Assembly: GCF_021730395.1 (NCBI RefSeq)
Contig: NC_069376.1
Coordinates: 16,277,001 to 16,341,000 of the forward strand
DNA: 64,000 nt
Direction: 5' to 3'
Origin: Mercenaria mercenaria
Lineage: Eukaryota > Mollusca > Bivalvia > Venerida > Veneridae
The notes under the pieces: generated by a model
Told to the model about the DNA's origin: nothing
The model's input: the letters and a program-made list of their open reading frames with translations, nothing else
Database searches by the model: none
Shown here: piece after piece, positions 11,986-23,614 of the stretch
Position numbering within the stretch: position 1 is the stretch's first letter
Layout of the letters: every line of letters starts with the position of its first letter
Program-made: the position numbers and the translations under genes

Positions 11986-12160
11986 AAGCTCGGTTGGAAG
12001 AGCGCAGATCAATGAGGTCGTAAGTTCGATCCCAGGGCGAGGACCATGTTATCCATAACGATTGCGGTAAAAGACATTGTGTCCGCCCACCTGAATTATG
12101 TGAAGAAGTTTGCAGTAATTTGCGTGGAATAGGTTAGTACTGTACACTGGAAAGGTAAAG
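11986..12160 (+). repeat. tRNA-derived SINE fragment
   Basis: A-box-like CTCGGTTGGAAGAGCG is followed by B-box-like GTAAGTTCGATCCCAGGGCG, then a non-tRNA body (AAAGACATTGTGTCCGCCCA). It lies in intron 1 of gene B. Confidence 0.6.
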
Positions 12161-12655
12161 TTAACTGCCCAGACGTTCTTTCGAAAGACATTTAATAGGT
12201 ATCATATAAAGTACCCATCAACCGACAGAAAGTACCAACGTACCCTAAAAGCAGTATGGAATGAATAGAATTTACTTTTACCAATTATCCATAGTACCTA
12301 ACAAATATCATCTCTTTAGCTCGCCGTTTTGGTAATGTGACCTATCATGGTGAAATTCCCAGTCCTGTCCCCATTATATTATCATATGAATCGACAAAAC
12401 TTTTATATAATATCACTATCAACATAGTAGCTTTTGCAAACGATCAATACAGAGCAAGAAGTTTTCTGTTATAAACATGGCCACTGCTATTAATATAAAC
12501 AAAACGAAATCACGAAACAGAAAAGGAGGCCGTAAAGAAATATCACGTTGCCAGCTAGGGCCTACGTTTAAAATAATGGCAACACTGAGGTTGTTGTTGT
12601 TGTTGTGATTGTTGTTACAAATATGTCTCATTCTTGTAACGATTGTTAAAAAAAA

Positions 12656-12685
12656 CCCCCCCCCCCCCCCCCCCCGAAAAAAAAA
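12656..12685. repeat. poly-C tract followed by poly-A
   Basis: 20 C at 12656-12675, then G and a run of A. It lies in intron 1 of gene B. Confidence 0.9.
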
Positions 12686-13020
12686 ATTAAGATAAACAAT
12701 TTGAATGCTCTGTTATTATTTTATTTCGAGGGCACGAAATTTTCGCTAATGACATAGCTGGTTTTAAGGCCCATAATACCTTTGTTTATAATGTGGATGC
12801 AGAAATTTTGTTATGATTATAAATATATTAATTTTTTGTTTACTAGTAATCCTATTTCCAATAATTGATTTTTTTTTAAATTTTGGTCGAAGTTTGCATA
12901 ATGATCAACATTCATGTGCTGCATAGAATTTAAAGCATCATTTGACTTTAAAGGAAAAGGTAAACGCAATTTGAATGAAAAGAAAATGAATACTTAGTAA
13001 TGTAGTGAAAACTCGCTTAC

Positions 13021-13199
13021 CATTTGTTTCCTGTGTTATCATTTACTGCTATCCCCACAGAGTATCCAAAATAACTTCCAGGATCCGAAAATCCACGCAA
13101 TGTTACTGTATTTATCACATCTATATTAAATCCAACACTAAGACAGACAAAAACGCTCCAAAGAAATATAAATAATACTTTATTTAGTGATAAAAACAT
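13021..13199 (-). CDS. integrin alpha B, exon 1 (signal peptide and mature N-terminus)
   Basis: The ATG at 13199 opens a hydrophobic signal peptide (MFLSLNKVLFIFLWSVFVC) with probable cleavage near LSVG/FNID. The mature start FNIDVINTVTL ... GSYFGYSVGI is the conserved N-terminus of integrin alpha chains. The exon ends AAATG before the donor GTAAGC (phase 2), and exon 2 completes a Trp codon. This start is the only Met giving a signal peptide in frame. Confidence 0.87.
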
Positions 13200-14529
13200 G
13201 TTTACCTAATCGAATATTTTACCCTTTTTTTGTCAACATTGAGTTAACTAAATGGAACAGTGACTTATGGTAACAAGTAGCACATATATTTGTCCTTAAA
13301 GGTTGAATTATATAGAGCAAGCATAAAAGTGAATCTATCAAATGTAGATTATCCATCAGAACAAACCACTCGCATTTTTTCTCACTTTTTTTTTTATGAA
13401 TATTTCTTCACACTGTAACGTGAAGATGCGCTTGTGCAGCAACAACCGCTACTGTTGGGACAAAACGGCTTTAAAGGTACTAGCGGATAGGTAACAGTAA
13501 GTCGATAATGATAGTTATGCATTTGAATATGCAATATTTTACCTGATAGACAGGATACAACTTTACTCAATCAATCAATTAATTGATTAATTAAACAAAT
13601 CTCTCTGAATGTTCATTTTAAAGTCATTTCGGGTAAAAACATTTACAGTAAAGTCCATACGATATTTATTCTTGTTTTACTTACGGCAATTTTTTAAAGA
13701 TAATTTTACACAATCACAATTGTATTGTGCTGTAGTTTGCTAATTCTAGCTTGTCTAACTTGTACCATTTCATACTTTGCACTGTCATTAATGGGACAGA
13801 CAAAATAGTAATAAAAGTGGGGTAAAATAAGGTTCATTACCTTTAACTAGGAAAAGGAAATGTATGTATTCTCCTGTTTACTTACTTCCGATTGAAAAGT
13901 GTATTGTAACTTATAGATAATATTAACAACATACTTCCGTTTTCATGATGACCGGACTATACTGATATTATCAATAAATGAAATACTCAAAGGTTCATGG
14001 TGACATTGTATTTTTTTTTTCTGTTATGAACATTAAATAAATTAATTTCTTGTAAATTATTATTTCCAATAAATGCTCTTTTTAACATTTGTAGATAGTT
14101 TGAATATTGCTGAACATACTAGAATATATTATTGATTCTGTTTAAATTACCCCCCCCCCCCCCCCCCCCCTCCCCTCTTGGCCTTTAACCTTAACTATTC
14201 ATGTGCAATATTTAAAGTACCGTTTTTCTAACCACGTAATTACAGATAATATCCATTTGTATAGCTGTTTAAACTGTTTTAATATACAAATGTAAAGCAT
14301 TTTTTAACTCTATCGTATGACCGCTTGAAAAAGTAGGTGAGGAATTATATCAGAATAGTAAATGCTTACAGTGTAGGCCCAATGTATGTTGCCAATAATA
14401 CATTCTCAAAATTAATCCTGAGAATTGTGTCATACGACCTTCCGTGTATGGCAAGCCGTTTAACGATTTATTGAGTGACTACAATGATTTCAGTAATAAA
14501 TTTCATGAAAACGTTTTCAAGTTTAGAAT
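13200..14529. other. 5' flank of integrin gene B
   Basis: AT-rich. It holds a poly-C tract at 14150-14170 and a TTAATTGATTAATTAA-like run near 13575-13595. I could not place a promoter with confidence. Confidence 0.4.
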
Positions 14530-14533
14530 TTAA

Positions 14534-15037
14534 GGTAATTCTGCACATTTGGATCGATTTTTTTTCTACAATGTAGAATTTGATGAATTTGGAAAGTTTT
14601 GACCTCATCCGTTTTTTCATAATGGGAGTCTATGGGAGAATCATAAATTTTAACACATTTTCGCGAATAGAAATTTTTCTATAATATAGATTTTTATGAA
14701 ATTTCTCACGGCTATAACTAAAGATATGGCTCGTAATATAATGAAATAAAATGTATAGGTCCGTGTGCTTAGATTTGAGATATTTGACCCTGATTAAAGT
14801 GAACCGAATATTTCAAGACATTATTTTGAATTACGACATGTGACATATGTTTTAATATAATATTTTGTGTTAAGAAATGTAGTAACAGTGCCATTTTGAT
14901 AAATGTACTCGCATGTTGTCCTTTATTCATAAAATGATTTTTATTTCAGTACACCGAATCCAGGCTTAATTCTACGTTTCCCGGATAAATGATGTTACGT
15001 CATTGCTTTTAGTGTTTATCAAACGTGCAGAACTACC
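14534..15037 (+). mobile_element. MITE with TTAA target duplication (GGTARTTCTGCAC family)
   Basis: TTAA at 14530-14533 and at 15038-15041 flanks inverted ends GGTAATTCTGCAC and GTGCAGAACTACC. A related right end is at 7078-7165. Non-coding, 504 bp. Confidence 0.8.
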
Positions 15038-15269
15038 TTAACTGAATAAATACGATACGTAGTAATTCCGATATATTTTAATATCGTGAAGTATAATTTA
15101 GTTCTCAATTCTATAGTTTAAAGAGAGATAATTCAATCCATGTTGCATACTGACGCGAAAAGAGTAAACACGCTTTTACTGGGTTTAGAACGTGACATCA
15201 TGATCAAACTTTATGTATTAGAGTAAAAAGAAAAAGAAGAAAAAATACATCAAAGAGTAAAATTAAATA

Positions 15270-16322
15270 AGAGGGCCATGTGGCCCTATATATCGCTCAA
15301 AAGAGTTGATCTGGCCTACTGACCTAGTTTTTGACCCAACATGACCAAGAAGTTAACTTGACCTAAAGTTCATCAAGAACATTCTGACTAAATTTCATAA
15401 AGATATGGTTACAACTATGGCCTCTGATGTTCACAAGCTTTTCCTTTGGTTTGAAAGTTGACCTAGCTTTTGACCCCGCATGACCCAGATTCAAACTTGA
15501 CCTATAGATTATCAGAACAAACATTCTGACTAATTCTCATGAGTTTCAAACTTAGAATGTGGTCTCAAGGGTGTTGAAAAGATTTTCCTTTGACCTGGCC
15601 TAGTGATCTAGTTTTTGACCCCACATGACCCAGATTCAAAGTTGACCTAGAAATGGTTAAGACAAACATTTTGACCCAGTTTCATAAACAACTTAGACCT
15701 CTTCAAGTGTTCACAAACTTTTCCTTTGATTTGACCAGGTGACCTAGTTTTTAATCCAACATGACCCAGTTTCGACCTTGACCTAGAGACCATCAAGATT
15801 GGGTCACAAGTGTTGTCCCTTGAGTGTTCACAAGCTTCTACACTGATCTGACCTACTGACGTTATTTTGATCCCAGATGACACAGATTCAAACCTGACCT
15901 AGAGAGTATCAATATTAACATTCCGATTAAGTTTCAGAAAGACTGAGGTTCAATTGTGGTCTATAGAGTGTTCACAAGCTATTGCTTTCAGGTGACCCAG
16001 TTTCGAACTTAATCTAAAGATCATCAAGACTAACATTCTGACCATGTTTCATAAAGTCTTTCTTTGATCTGACCTATTTACCTTATTTTTTTACCCCACA
16101 TAACCCAGTTTCAAACTTGACATAGAAATTATCAAAACTAACATTCTGACAAAGTTTCATATAGACTGGGTCACAAATGTGGCCTCTATAGTGTTCACAA
16201 GGCAAATGTTGACGGACGAAGCACGACGGATGACGGACGACGCACGGCGGATGCCGATGGACGCCGGACTATGACCGGTCACAATAGCTGACCTTGAGCA
16301 CTTCGTGCTATGGTGAGCTAAA
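15270..16322 (+). repeat. pearl-like minisatellite element
   Basis: Opens with GAGGGCCATGTGGCCCTATA. It contains roughly seven diverged units of about 140 bp built on TGACCTAGTTTTTGACCC, CATGACCCAG and TTCACAAGCTTTTCC, then a GACGGATGACGGACGACG tract. It ends with a GAGCACTTCGTGCT hairpin and GGTGAGCTAAA. The same outer ends, reversed, bound 9165-10125. Confidence 0.75.
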
Positions 16323-18772
16323 AAATAGCACATTAAAGTCATTGCTTGAGTTTACATAACGTGCGTATAACATTTTACCCTTGGTAATTCCAAGTACTTC
16401 GTCAATGTGCTTTCTGTCTTCAATTTAGATCGTTTGATAAGATACAAAATTAGATAATAATTTCGTGAACATTTTTTGTCTCTTACTTTTGTCAAGTTTT
16501 TAATAATTATACGATTTGCATACTCTAACGATAATATTCATACGAATGGCCTTTGACTGCCAGCCACTGCTCAGCGAATAGTATTATAATCATACTTCAT
16601 ACCTACCGAGTACTATAAATATAAATACATTCGGTGACTGTTTCTACACATAAATTGATCTGATAACTACTTTGCATGTAAAAGTAGTACGTGTTCATGT
16701 ATTTACAAACATCACAGGCTGATCTGTAGTCGACCTTTAATAACAATTGGAAATTTTCGACTGATTGCATATTTTCGGAATTTCCAGGCTGGCTTGCTTG
16801 AGCTACAGTAACTGCTGAAGAATATCGAACAAGGATACATAAAAGAAAATTGCTTTTATTTAGCAACCGAAAGTTACATAAATTTCACTCGAATAATAAA
16901 TGGGCATAAAAGTCCCGATACAATGCCTACGTCTCCTTCATGCTAATTCGTCAATGACTTTAACAGGTCTAGCTATGTAATTTTCAAACCAAAACTCAGA
17001 TGCACAAGTGTACATGCTACATGACATACCTATAATGTTTCATGACCCTAGATCAAATACTTTTTAAGATACATATTATAAGGCCCATTAAACATATTTT
17101 ATTACGCCAAGGCTAATAAATCTGGTTTTACAAAGTGAAATATCAAATAAATCCGCTAGTGTACAACTTCACGTGCTGAACATTATTCCAGTATGCTTTC
17201 ATGACTCTATATGCAATATTCTTTAACAAATCATGAATGTCAAGGGCCAAAACTCTGCCCAAACAGTTTGAAATTAAAATAAACCCCAGGTGCAAATTTT
17301 CTCAAGAATAATAGTCCTATAATGTTTAATGCAGGTTGGTCAACTACTTTTTGAAATATGCACAACAAAAGTTTGGGCTTGGAAGGAGTAGACGAAAATA
17401 TAACGACATTATAGATAATAGTGAAACCATTTCTAATGCTGAAAGTAAATCGACACAGTGGGTCAACACTTTGGAACGATCGGTAGCAAAATCACCATAG
17501 GAAATTTAAACTGGTTTATGCTGCCAGTCATATCTCACCCTTACCCCCAAACACTGTTACATAATGATTACAAAAGACAGGAGATGTAAACAACAAAAAT
17601 GTTTTTTTCTTGTAATACATAATATATATAAAACTAACCTGAAGAAACTTGCATGTGTGTACGCTATTGAAGAATAGAGAGCAAAAGGTGAAAAACCTAA
17701 ATGGACTGACGAAACAGGCCAGGGAACCAGTATTAAAACAGAGTCCCAGTTGGGCACTACTTATCATGGAATATTCCACCTATTCCGGCAGACAACGTGA
17801 CAAAGGAAAACATAGCCTCCAACTCTGAAAGAACTGAACCCTTGTTTGCTGTATGTGTTTAGCTTGAACTAAAAATTGGAATAGAGCATTTCCAACTGTT
17901 TTCCTGATTTTATATCGCGAAAATATATGACTTGCTGCTTTGCCTTTAAAAGTTTCTCGCCTTTCGGGCAGTACCGGGATGCCAAATGAACGGCCAGCCG
18001 GTTTCCCATGGCGAAACGGCGTACGCCGCATAAGTGAAACGAACTGGCCTTGTGAGAACTTCAATGACTTAAGGCTTGACTTAAGCCTCTGCAAAACCGT
18101 CTTGAATACTATACTTCGGTTTTCTCGTCAGTCGGTAATGGCTCCTCAAAACATTTTACAGCTAATCAGTTCTTTGGTTAATCATTTTGAAGGAGTAAGT
18201 AACATGTTATTGTTATCTGGTGGGTATTTTGTTATTTCCAGACTATTGGTGTCATGGACGGCCAACCGAACGTTTTGTGTGTAATGATATTGAATGTGTG
18301 TTTCTATATATGGACATGATATTTCGAGTTGAATGTGGGTCCGTAACAAAACCTGTTACAGAGCATTTCATCAAAATGTGAGGAACCTTGTAACACTCTT
18401 CATTCCCCTTGGCACCGGCTAAAGTGGAACTCTAATAACTATTTACATTTAATTTGATTATTAGGTAAGTTTGTCCCATGCCGAACAAAATAGATCATAT
18501 TAATATATTATAAGCATAGTTTGCGCCCTGTTCTGTCAAACTTAAATTTGCCAAGGCAAGCATAGTTATGAAGGTAATTATATGTTACCCTTTTCATGTA
18601 AAAAAAGGATACAGATACAGTTACGTTCAAACAAGGCAGCATTAATGTGTGACGGCACAGGAAATTTGGGAGATGCTCTTGCGTGTCTCCCACCTAACTT
18701 AAGAGGCATGTACTGGGTCTTCTCAGGAAAAACGGCTTTGTGTGTATCGATGCTATACAATGTGCACGTTAA
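16323..18772. other. intergenic, no gene recognised
   Basis: Lies between the 5' end of gene B and the 3' end of gene A. Positions 17935-18055 are locally GC-rich (TCGCCTTTCGGGCAGTACCG, ATGGCGAAACGGCGTACGCC) and carry overlapping open frames on both strands. They look like a repeat fragment rather than a gene. Confidence 0.45.
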
Positions 18773-19020
18773 ATGACCAGACTGTCTATTCGCAAAGAGC
18801 TAGGCGAAGTTAGCCTCACAGGCCTGTATCCAACAGGCCTCACAGGCCTCACAGGCATGCTCTGGGGGTTGTATCTCACTCTGTCCCTCTGGTCAGATCG
18901 CTTTTTGTCTGTACTAGTAGAGGATGAGTTCTGCGTCCTGAGTGACTGTGTCTGTGCTGTGTTAAGCGCCTTTGAACGTGTTTATCATGGAAAGGGCGCT
19001 ATATAAGTCTTGTATAATGA
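18773..19020 (+). repeat. dispersed repeat with GCGCTATATAA-type 3' end
   Basis: CTCACAGGC words repeat at 18809-18858. The 3' part reads AAGCGCCTTTGAACGTG ... AAAGGGCGCTATATAAG and then an A-rich end, typical of the tails of short retroposons in aquatic animals. Inference from pattern only. Confidence 0.5.
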
Positions 19021-19129
19021 AATAATTAAAAGTCTCAAAACAAATATCTACCGTAGTGTATATACGTATGTTTGTATGAAACAAATATATACCGCAGTAA
19101 ATTTAAGTACTTGTGAATGAATGTGCAAA

Positions 19130-19262
19130 TGATAGACAAACACAAATAAAATACAGACAAAAGAAAACAAAATAGACAATAAGGATAGGGAACATGGTTG
19201 TGCACCGCTTTGAAACGGCCAGCGGCAAAAGCGTCACTTGGTAGTTTTAAAAGGTCAATTAA
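19130..19262 (+). repeat. dispersed repeat (CGCxTTGAAACGGYCAGYGGCA family)
   Basis: Shares a block with 26520-26612 and less clearly 20460-20560: AAACAAA-rich lead, AATAAGGATAGGGAACA or AATAAAGGAACACAG, then ACCGCTTTGAAACGGCCAG and a short tail ending TTTTAAA. Confidence 0.5.
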
Positions 19263-21394
19263 GCACAAATTAGCACTTTTAATCCATAACATTTGCCAAA
19301 ATTACATACCAGCGTAAAAATGTCATCCCGCCCAAGTACGTATTGGTATTGGTAACAAAAGCAACAATCTGTAAAGCAAGGCCTCTAAGGGCATGTGAAC
19401 ATTTGACAGTTTTCATAACGCAAACAAACATCAGTTTTAATGATGTTCCACGTGTCTACAACGGACCACTTTTAGCTATCAATACACCATTGGTTTCGTA
19501 TGTGTTCTGTTAGACAAATCAGAATAAACCACTGTTTTCGTATGTGTTTAGACAGGTCAGATAAATATCTATGAAGCAGCACCACCTGACTAAAATGCAA
19601 AATAATATCACTTATGTGGATATAAAGTTAATAAATACATTACATACTAGAAGCCCTCTCTGTTTAGGTCTACGCCATTCGTCTTGGACTTATCTTTATA
19701 AAAAATAATTCTGCATTTTATAGAAAAAGACAACTGTGAGAGATAAAATGATTAAAGGAAAAGTCAGGCTCAAAATAAAAATCACCCCCATAAACCGTAT
19801 CGATTACTCTTAAGCAGTATGTATGTATGTATTAGATATAGACCCTAACACTTTCATTGATAGAAATACATTAAATAAAGTCTAGAAATTGATTTCCAAG
19901 TCCTTGAAATTAACAAAAATGATTTCACAAATGTGCAATGCATGATAGTTTTGCTAATATCAATAACAGAAATTTTAATATTTAATTCAAAGTTGTGATC
20001 TGCAAAGAATGTCAACTCTTGCCTTGGGCTAGTACTTTAAAGCAGATATATCTATCAGTTTACTTCCCTTGCAATTACACAATAGAGTAGAAAACGAAAA
20101 CGGTTTAAGACACAATATTATACATTTTTGCACAACAAAATCGTTTAGGATTTATTAATATGTGTTTGATTTACCCCTGAATCACTGGTTCCTATGATTT
20201 TGTCAACTTACTTATGGCAAAAATTAACTTTTAACAAGCCGATAATAAAATTAAATACCAGTAAGTATTTTATAGTGCAGATAATACAGTTTTGCTTGTA
20301 TCAAAATGTCACAATAGATTTTTTTAGCACTTTTGTAATACAGAACACCTGGTAGGATTAGTAAAGGTGCAATTATATTGATCTCTTTTTCCTATGCCTA
20401 TATGTATGTATGTATGTATGTATGTAAGTATGTATTAGTCAAACACACGAAAAGGCAAGACAAAGTAAACGTATCGACAAGACCGAGACAAACAAATAAA
20501 GGAATACATCGGGCTACCGTTTAAGTGTAGCCAGTGGCTTAACACCAAAGGTTATATAAGCCGGTTAATTATAATATATGTGCACATTCCCTAAATTCCC
20601 ACCATGTTCCAAAGCTACAAGTCGGTATAAATGAACATAATTCCCGCTAGGTGAAACCCTTACACACATATTGATAACATACTGTTCGATATATAAAACA
20701 GAGAAAAGCTCAGTGACATGTAAAATACTGTAAACAGAAATACTATAAATACAAACGAATATTTTTTGTAAGATGTTTCATGGCATGATTTTACCATAGT
20801 AAGATTCATACCATACATTCACGATTTAATTTTAGGTACATTACTGCGCGCTTGGACTGCCAAGGCAGCGTACTTGTAAACTTACCTTACCACATTATTC
20901 AGCAATATCAGTTATATAGAATAATACATTAGATGATATATAATACTTATTTTTATCCATCTACAGTGATAATGTTGGTCTTTTATGATTTTATATCTAA
21001 GAATTGTGTCGTAAGTCTTCCTCTTTTTTCTGTGATATGTCTTCCCATGTCATACCATATTATACTACACAACCACCACACTGGAAATAAGAGATGATTT
21101 CTATTTCTTTTTTGTGTCATTCTTTGTGTTATAATGTATATGACATGGCTTTCTTTAACATGCATACTTGTTCATTGTTATCTGTATGTTAACGTTGTTA
21201 TATATATTGTTATGAATAATTATGTACATCATGTACATAGTACACAGAAGTAAATCTATTTGTCTATCTATCTATTTACTTGCCTTTGTAAAAGGTAACA
21301 CATTTTATCATCAGCTGTATTGATACTGAGGAAACAACTCCAATGTCGGCTACCTAATATCACAATTATATAATTAGAATTGTCAAATGACATT
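19263..21394. other. intergenic, 3' of integrin gene A
   Basis: AT-rich. It holds a TATG microsatellite (20397-20436), a short copy of the 19130 repeat (20460-20560) and a TCTA run near 21262-21276. No exon was recognised. Confidence 0.5.
20397..20436. repeat. (TATG)n microsatellite
   Basis: About nine tetranucleotide units with one variant (TAAG). Confidence 0.9.
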
Positions 21395-21399
21395 TTATT
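21394..21399 (-). promoter_or_regulatory. AATAAA poly(A) signal overlapping the integrin A stop codon
   Basis: On the minus strand the last codons read CAG CAA TAA AAT. The hexamer AATAAA starts inside the Gln codon and contains the stop. I found no other AATAAA within about 200 bases downstream, so the 3' UTR could be very short. Confidence 0.45.
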
Positions 21400-21718
21400 G
21401 CTGCATTAGGGGAATAGATCCATCACAATCTGAAAAATCAATCGTTGGTTTCTGTCCTGTTAGATTTTTGGAATTCTTTGCTCTATCCTTCTTTCCTGTG
21501 ACTTGTCCACCATCAACCGTAAGACATCTTCCTGAAACCTGTCCGGCGTCATCAGTTTGTTTTCTCCCAGACACTTGTCCCGACTCATCAGTAACACGTT
21601 TTCCAGATACCTGACCGGAATATAAGGTCGGCATTTTTCCAGTTACCTGTCCTGAATATGGTATCTGTGCCTTTCTTTTTACTAACTCATCTCGCAACTT
21701 TCGCTCAAAGAAGCCTAC
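21395..21718 (-). CDS. integrin alpha A, last exon: cytoplasmic tail with 12-residue repeats
   Basis: The acceptor TTACATTTAAG is followed by 107 codons and TAA. It starts VGFFERKLRDELVKRK: GFFER is the membrane-proximal GFFKR motif of integrin alpha tails, which clasps the beta subunit and binds inside-out signalling partners. Residues 22-81 of the exon are five consecutive 12-residue repeats, each opening with SGQVTGK, SGQVSGK, SGQVSGR, AGQVSGR and GGQVTGK. The end is acidic then neutral (PTIDFSDCDGSIPLMQQ). Vertebrate alpha tails are typically about 15-60 residues, so this tail is unusually long. The complementary strand is also open over part of this region, a by-product of the repeats. 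Confidence 0.88.
   Translation of the reverse strand, partial: VGFFERKLRDELVKRKAQIPYSGQVTGKMPTLYSGQVSGKRVTDESGQVSGRKQTDDAGQVSGRCLTVDGGQVTGKKDRAKNSKNLTGQKPTIDFSDCDGSIPLMQQ
21476..21655 (-). repeat. coding 36-bp minisatellite in the integrin A tail
   Basis: Five units of exactly 36 bp encode 12 residues each: SGQV[ST]G[KR] plus five variable residues (MPTLY, RVTDE, KQTDD, CLTVD, KDRAK). The constant half is basic and Ser/Thr-bearing; the variable half shifts from neutral to acidic to basic. A possible sixth, out-of-register remnant (NLTGQK) follows. Confidence 0.9.
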
Positions 21719-21906
21719 CTTAAATGTAATACAAAAATATATTGATAGAAAATATGAATCAAATACTCCTATACGAAGTAACTTTGTGTATATGTGAAAC
21801 ATGGATTAGACATGGGGTGTTGCAATCGAAATAAAACGATTTAAATCAGTTATAACTTTATTGTATAGGTCTTTACTTGTTTCAGTGTAGGGTAAAATGA
21901 ATTTAC

Positions 21907-22032
21907 CTTCCAGAGTACAAGGCTTATCAGCGACAACAGTACGATTCCCCCAAGAACGCTCAATACCCCTATCCACCATGGCACTTCCTTTTTAAAGAAT
22001 GATATCACTTTTCTTTTTAAAGTCGTACTGAC
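21907..22032 (-). CDS. integrin alpha A, transmembrane exon
   Basis: 42 codons in phase 0, from the acceptor GTACTTGCAG to the donor GTAAAT. It reads VSTTLKRKVISFFKKE, then VPWWIGVLSVLGGIVLL and SLISLVLWK. The VPWWI entry and the small-residue GG pair in the helix match the integrin alpha transmembrane segment (for example VPxWVIILAVLAGLLLL), where the small residues pack against the beta subunit. WK joins GFFER of the last exon, giving the standard W-K-x-GFF boundary. Confidence 0.92.
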
Positions 22033-22348
22033 CTGCAAGTACAATATCACTGCCCATTCAATGTTGTTGCCTGACAATATTAATTCCGATGTAAAATTTT
22101 TTGGGGGCCGAAAGGAAAAATTTTAGTTAATATTTTAAAAGCAGCTGTAAGCTTTGAAAAAACTGTTCCCTTTTAGAAAATATTTTTGTTTGATTTCTAT
22201 TTTAAAATATTTTAATAGTATAAGAGCTTTTAATAAGTTATTTACATTTATCCATTAAAATTTGCTCTTCAAAATTTTTAAAATTTGGGAAACTTTTTCC
22301 ATATTTTCACGGGAACATAAAAGCTTAACAGCGCATCTTTTATGAAAA

Positions 22349-23614
22349 TACGGGAGGTTCGATATGAATTTTTTTTGCCCTTAGCTCATATCCACGGGGG
22401 CACGAAAAAAAACAATCCCACAAATGGGGTTATTCAAACCTCACAAGGTGATAAAGTACATGATAGACAAAGTGTAAGACATAAAATTTCCTTTTGAATA
22501 CACGAAATTTTTGACCACGTAGAAAAAGGGTTTGGGAAAGCGTCTCAAGAAAAAGAAATAGGGGGTTTACATCAAAGCTCGCTCAAAATTTGGTTGTTTT
22601 TTTGAAGCAGCTGATGGCAAAATTTTCTATGTTATGGACCTTCTTGTGTGTCTTATACACGTTCCGCGGTTGGAAAAAGAAATCTGGTCGGTGTAAGTCC
22701 ACCAAAAAGCACCAAAAATCGGTAGGCCAAAACTGTCTCTAAAAAAATCGTTTCCAAAAAAAAGGGAAATCTTGAAGGAGATGCCAGATTTACAGTTCGT
22801 GATATCGCACAAAAGGTAGGCATATCACTATCCGGGTTTCACCTTTTTCTAAAGGGATTTGAAAGCGAAAGTTTTGCTAGAGGGTGCCACATTGTTGACT
22901 GGAGCAAAAGAGGAAAGGGGGTTAAAGTGCCAAAAAGTGCTTAAATTTTTCCCAAAAAAATTTAAAAAAGCATTTCCCAATGTCGCACGGGTGACAAAAA
23001 CCGGGTCCTTTTTTTGACCCCGTCAGAAAGGTTGCAATAAATCTGGGCCCAAACCAGAAAAACCCCCAAAATAATTTGCCAAACGTTCTTTGAGGCAAAA
23101 GTTTTGTAAAAAATTTCTTCTCTGGGAAGGAGTCCAAAAAAGGGCCCGGGGAAAAAAGGGGCAAAAGCTCCCCGGGGAAAGTACTTCAAAGACGTAGTAC
23201 TGAAGAAACTGAAAAAGTATTAGCAGAAACGACGCCCTGCCACGGTTACATTCGTCTTCTACATGACAATCCCCACGCTCATACCTTCGCAATATTTAGG
23301 GGCGTTTTTGAAAAAGAAAAAGTAACGTTTCCCCTCACCCCCCGATTCCCCAGACTTTCCCCCTGGATTTTTTTGTTCCGAAATTTAAATATTTATTTCT
23401 TGGGGGAAATACCCTCCTGACAGGCACTGGATTGCCCTTTCAGTACCTTTTATGTCCAAATCAGCGTACCGGACGCCTTTAAGAAGTGGATACTCGGCTT
23501 TAAAATTTTCATTTCAGCCACGGGGGGTACTTCGGGGCATGAAAAGGCCCTTTAGGGCTAATTAAAAAATTTTAAGTTTCCGTAGAAATAAGCAATTTTT
23601 TGAACATCCCTCGA
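22349..23614 (+). mobile_element. second mariner copy, degraded
   Basis: Left end ATACGGGAGGTTCGATATGA and right end TGAACATCCCTCGA are diverged inverted ends. The interior is collinear with the element at 1-1305 throughout (ACATCAAAGCTCGCTCAAAA, GACCTTCTTGTGTGTCTTAT, AAGACGTAGTACTGAAGAAA). Differences are dominated by one- and two-base losses and lengthened A or G runs, so no long reading frame remains. It lies in an intron of integrin gene A. Confidence 0.85.

Larger units (their letters stand above)
5121..13199 (-). other. integrin alpha-chain gene B, 5' part (exons 1-5)
   Basis: This is a gene for an alpha subunit of an integrin, the heterodimeric adhesion receptor of animal cells. The exons on the minus strand are 13199-13021, 11951-11827, 7882-7758, 6882-6658 and 5198-5121. 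All have AG acceptors and GT donors, and the intron phases are 2, 1, 0, 0, 0. Joined, they read a signal peptide, FNIDV, GSYFGYSVG, ILVGAPRSNDPAF, FACT, DSWLGGSIDV, TCAHKW, GLGISVHYTK and LLLGAAGIFDWIGG. These match in order the first propeller region of integrin alpha chains: FNxD, GSYFGFSVDF, LVGAP, WLGA, ACAP, GFSxxFTK and LLGGPGSFYWQG. Later blades, leg domains and the membrane region are not seen and should lie left of position 1 or be missed here. It is paralogous to gene A. Confidence 0.85.

Noticed and set aside
17780-18284. Overlapping open frames on both strands in a GC-rich patch
   Set aside because: No recognisable domain and opposite strands equally open; more likely a repeat fragment.
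21387-21614. Plus-strand open frame opposite the integrin tail
   Set aside because: Shadow of the 36-bp coding repeat on the other strand; the minus-strand reading has the GFFER motif and splice sites.
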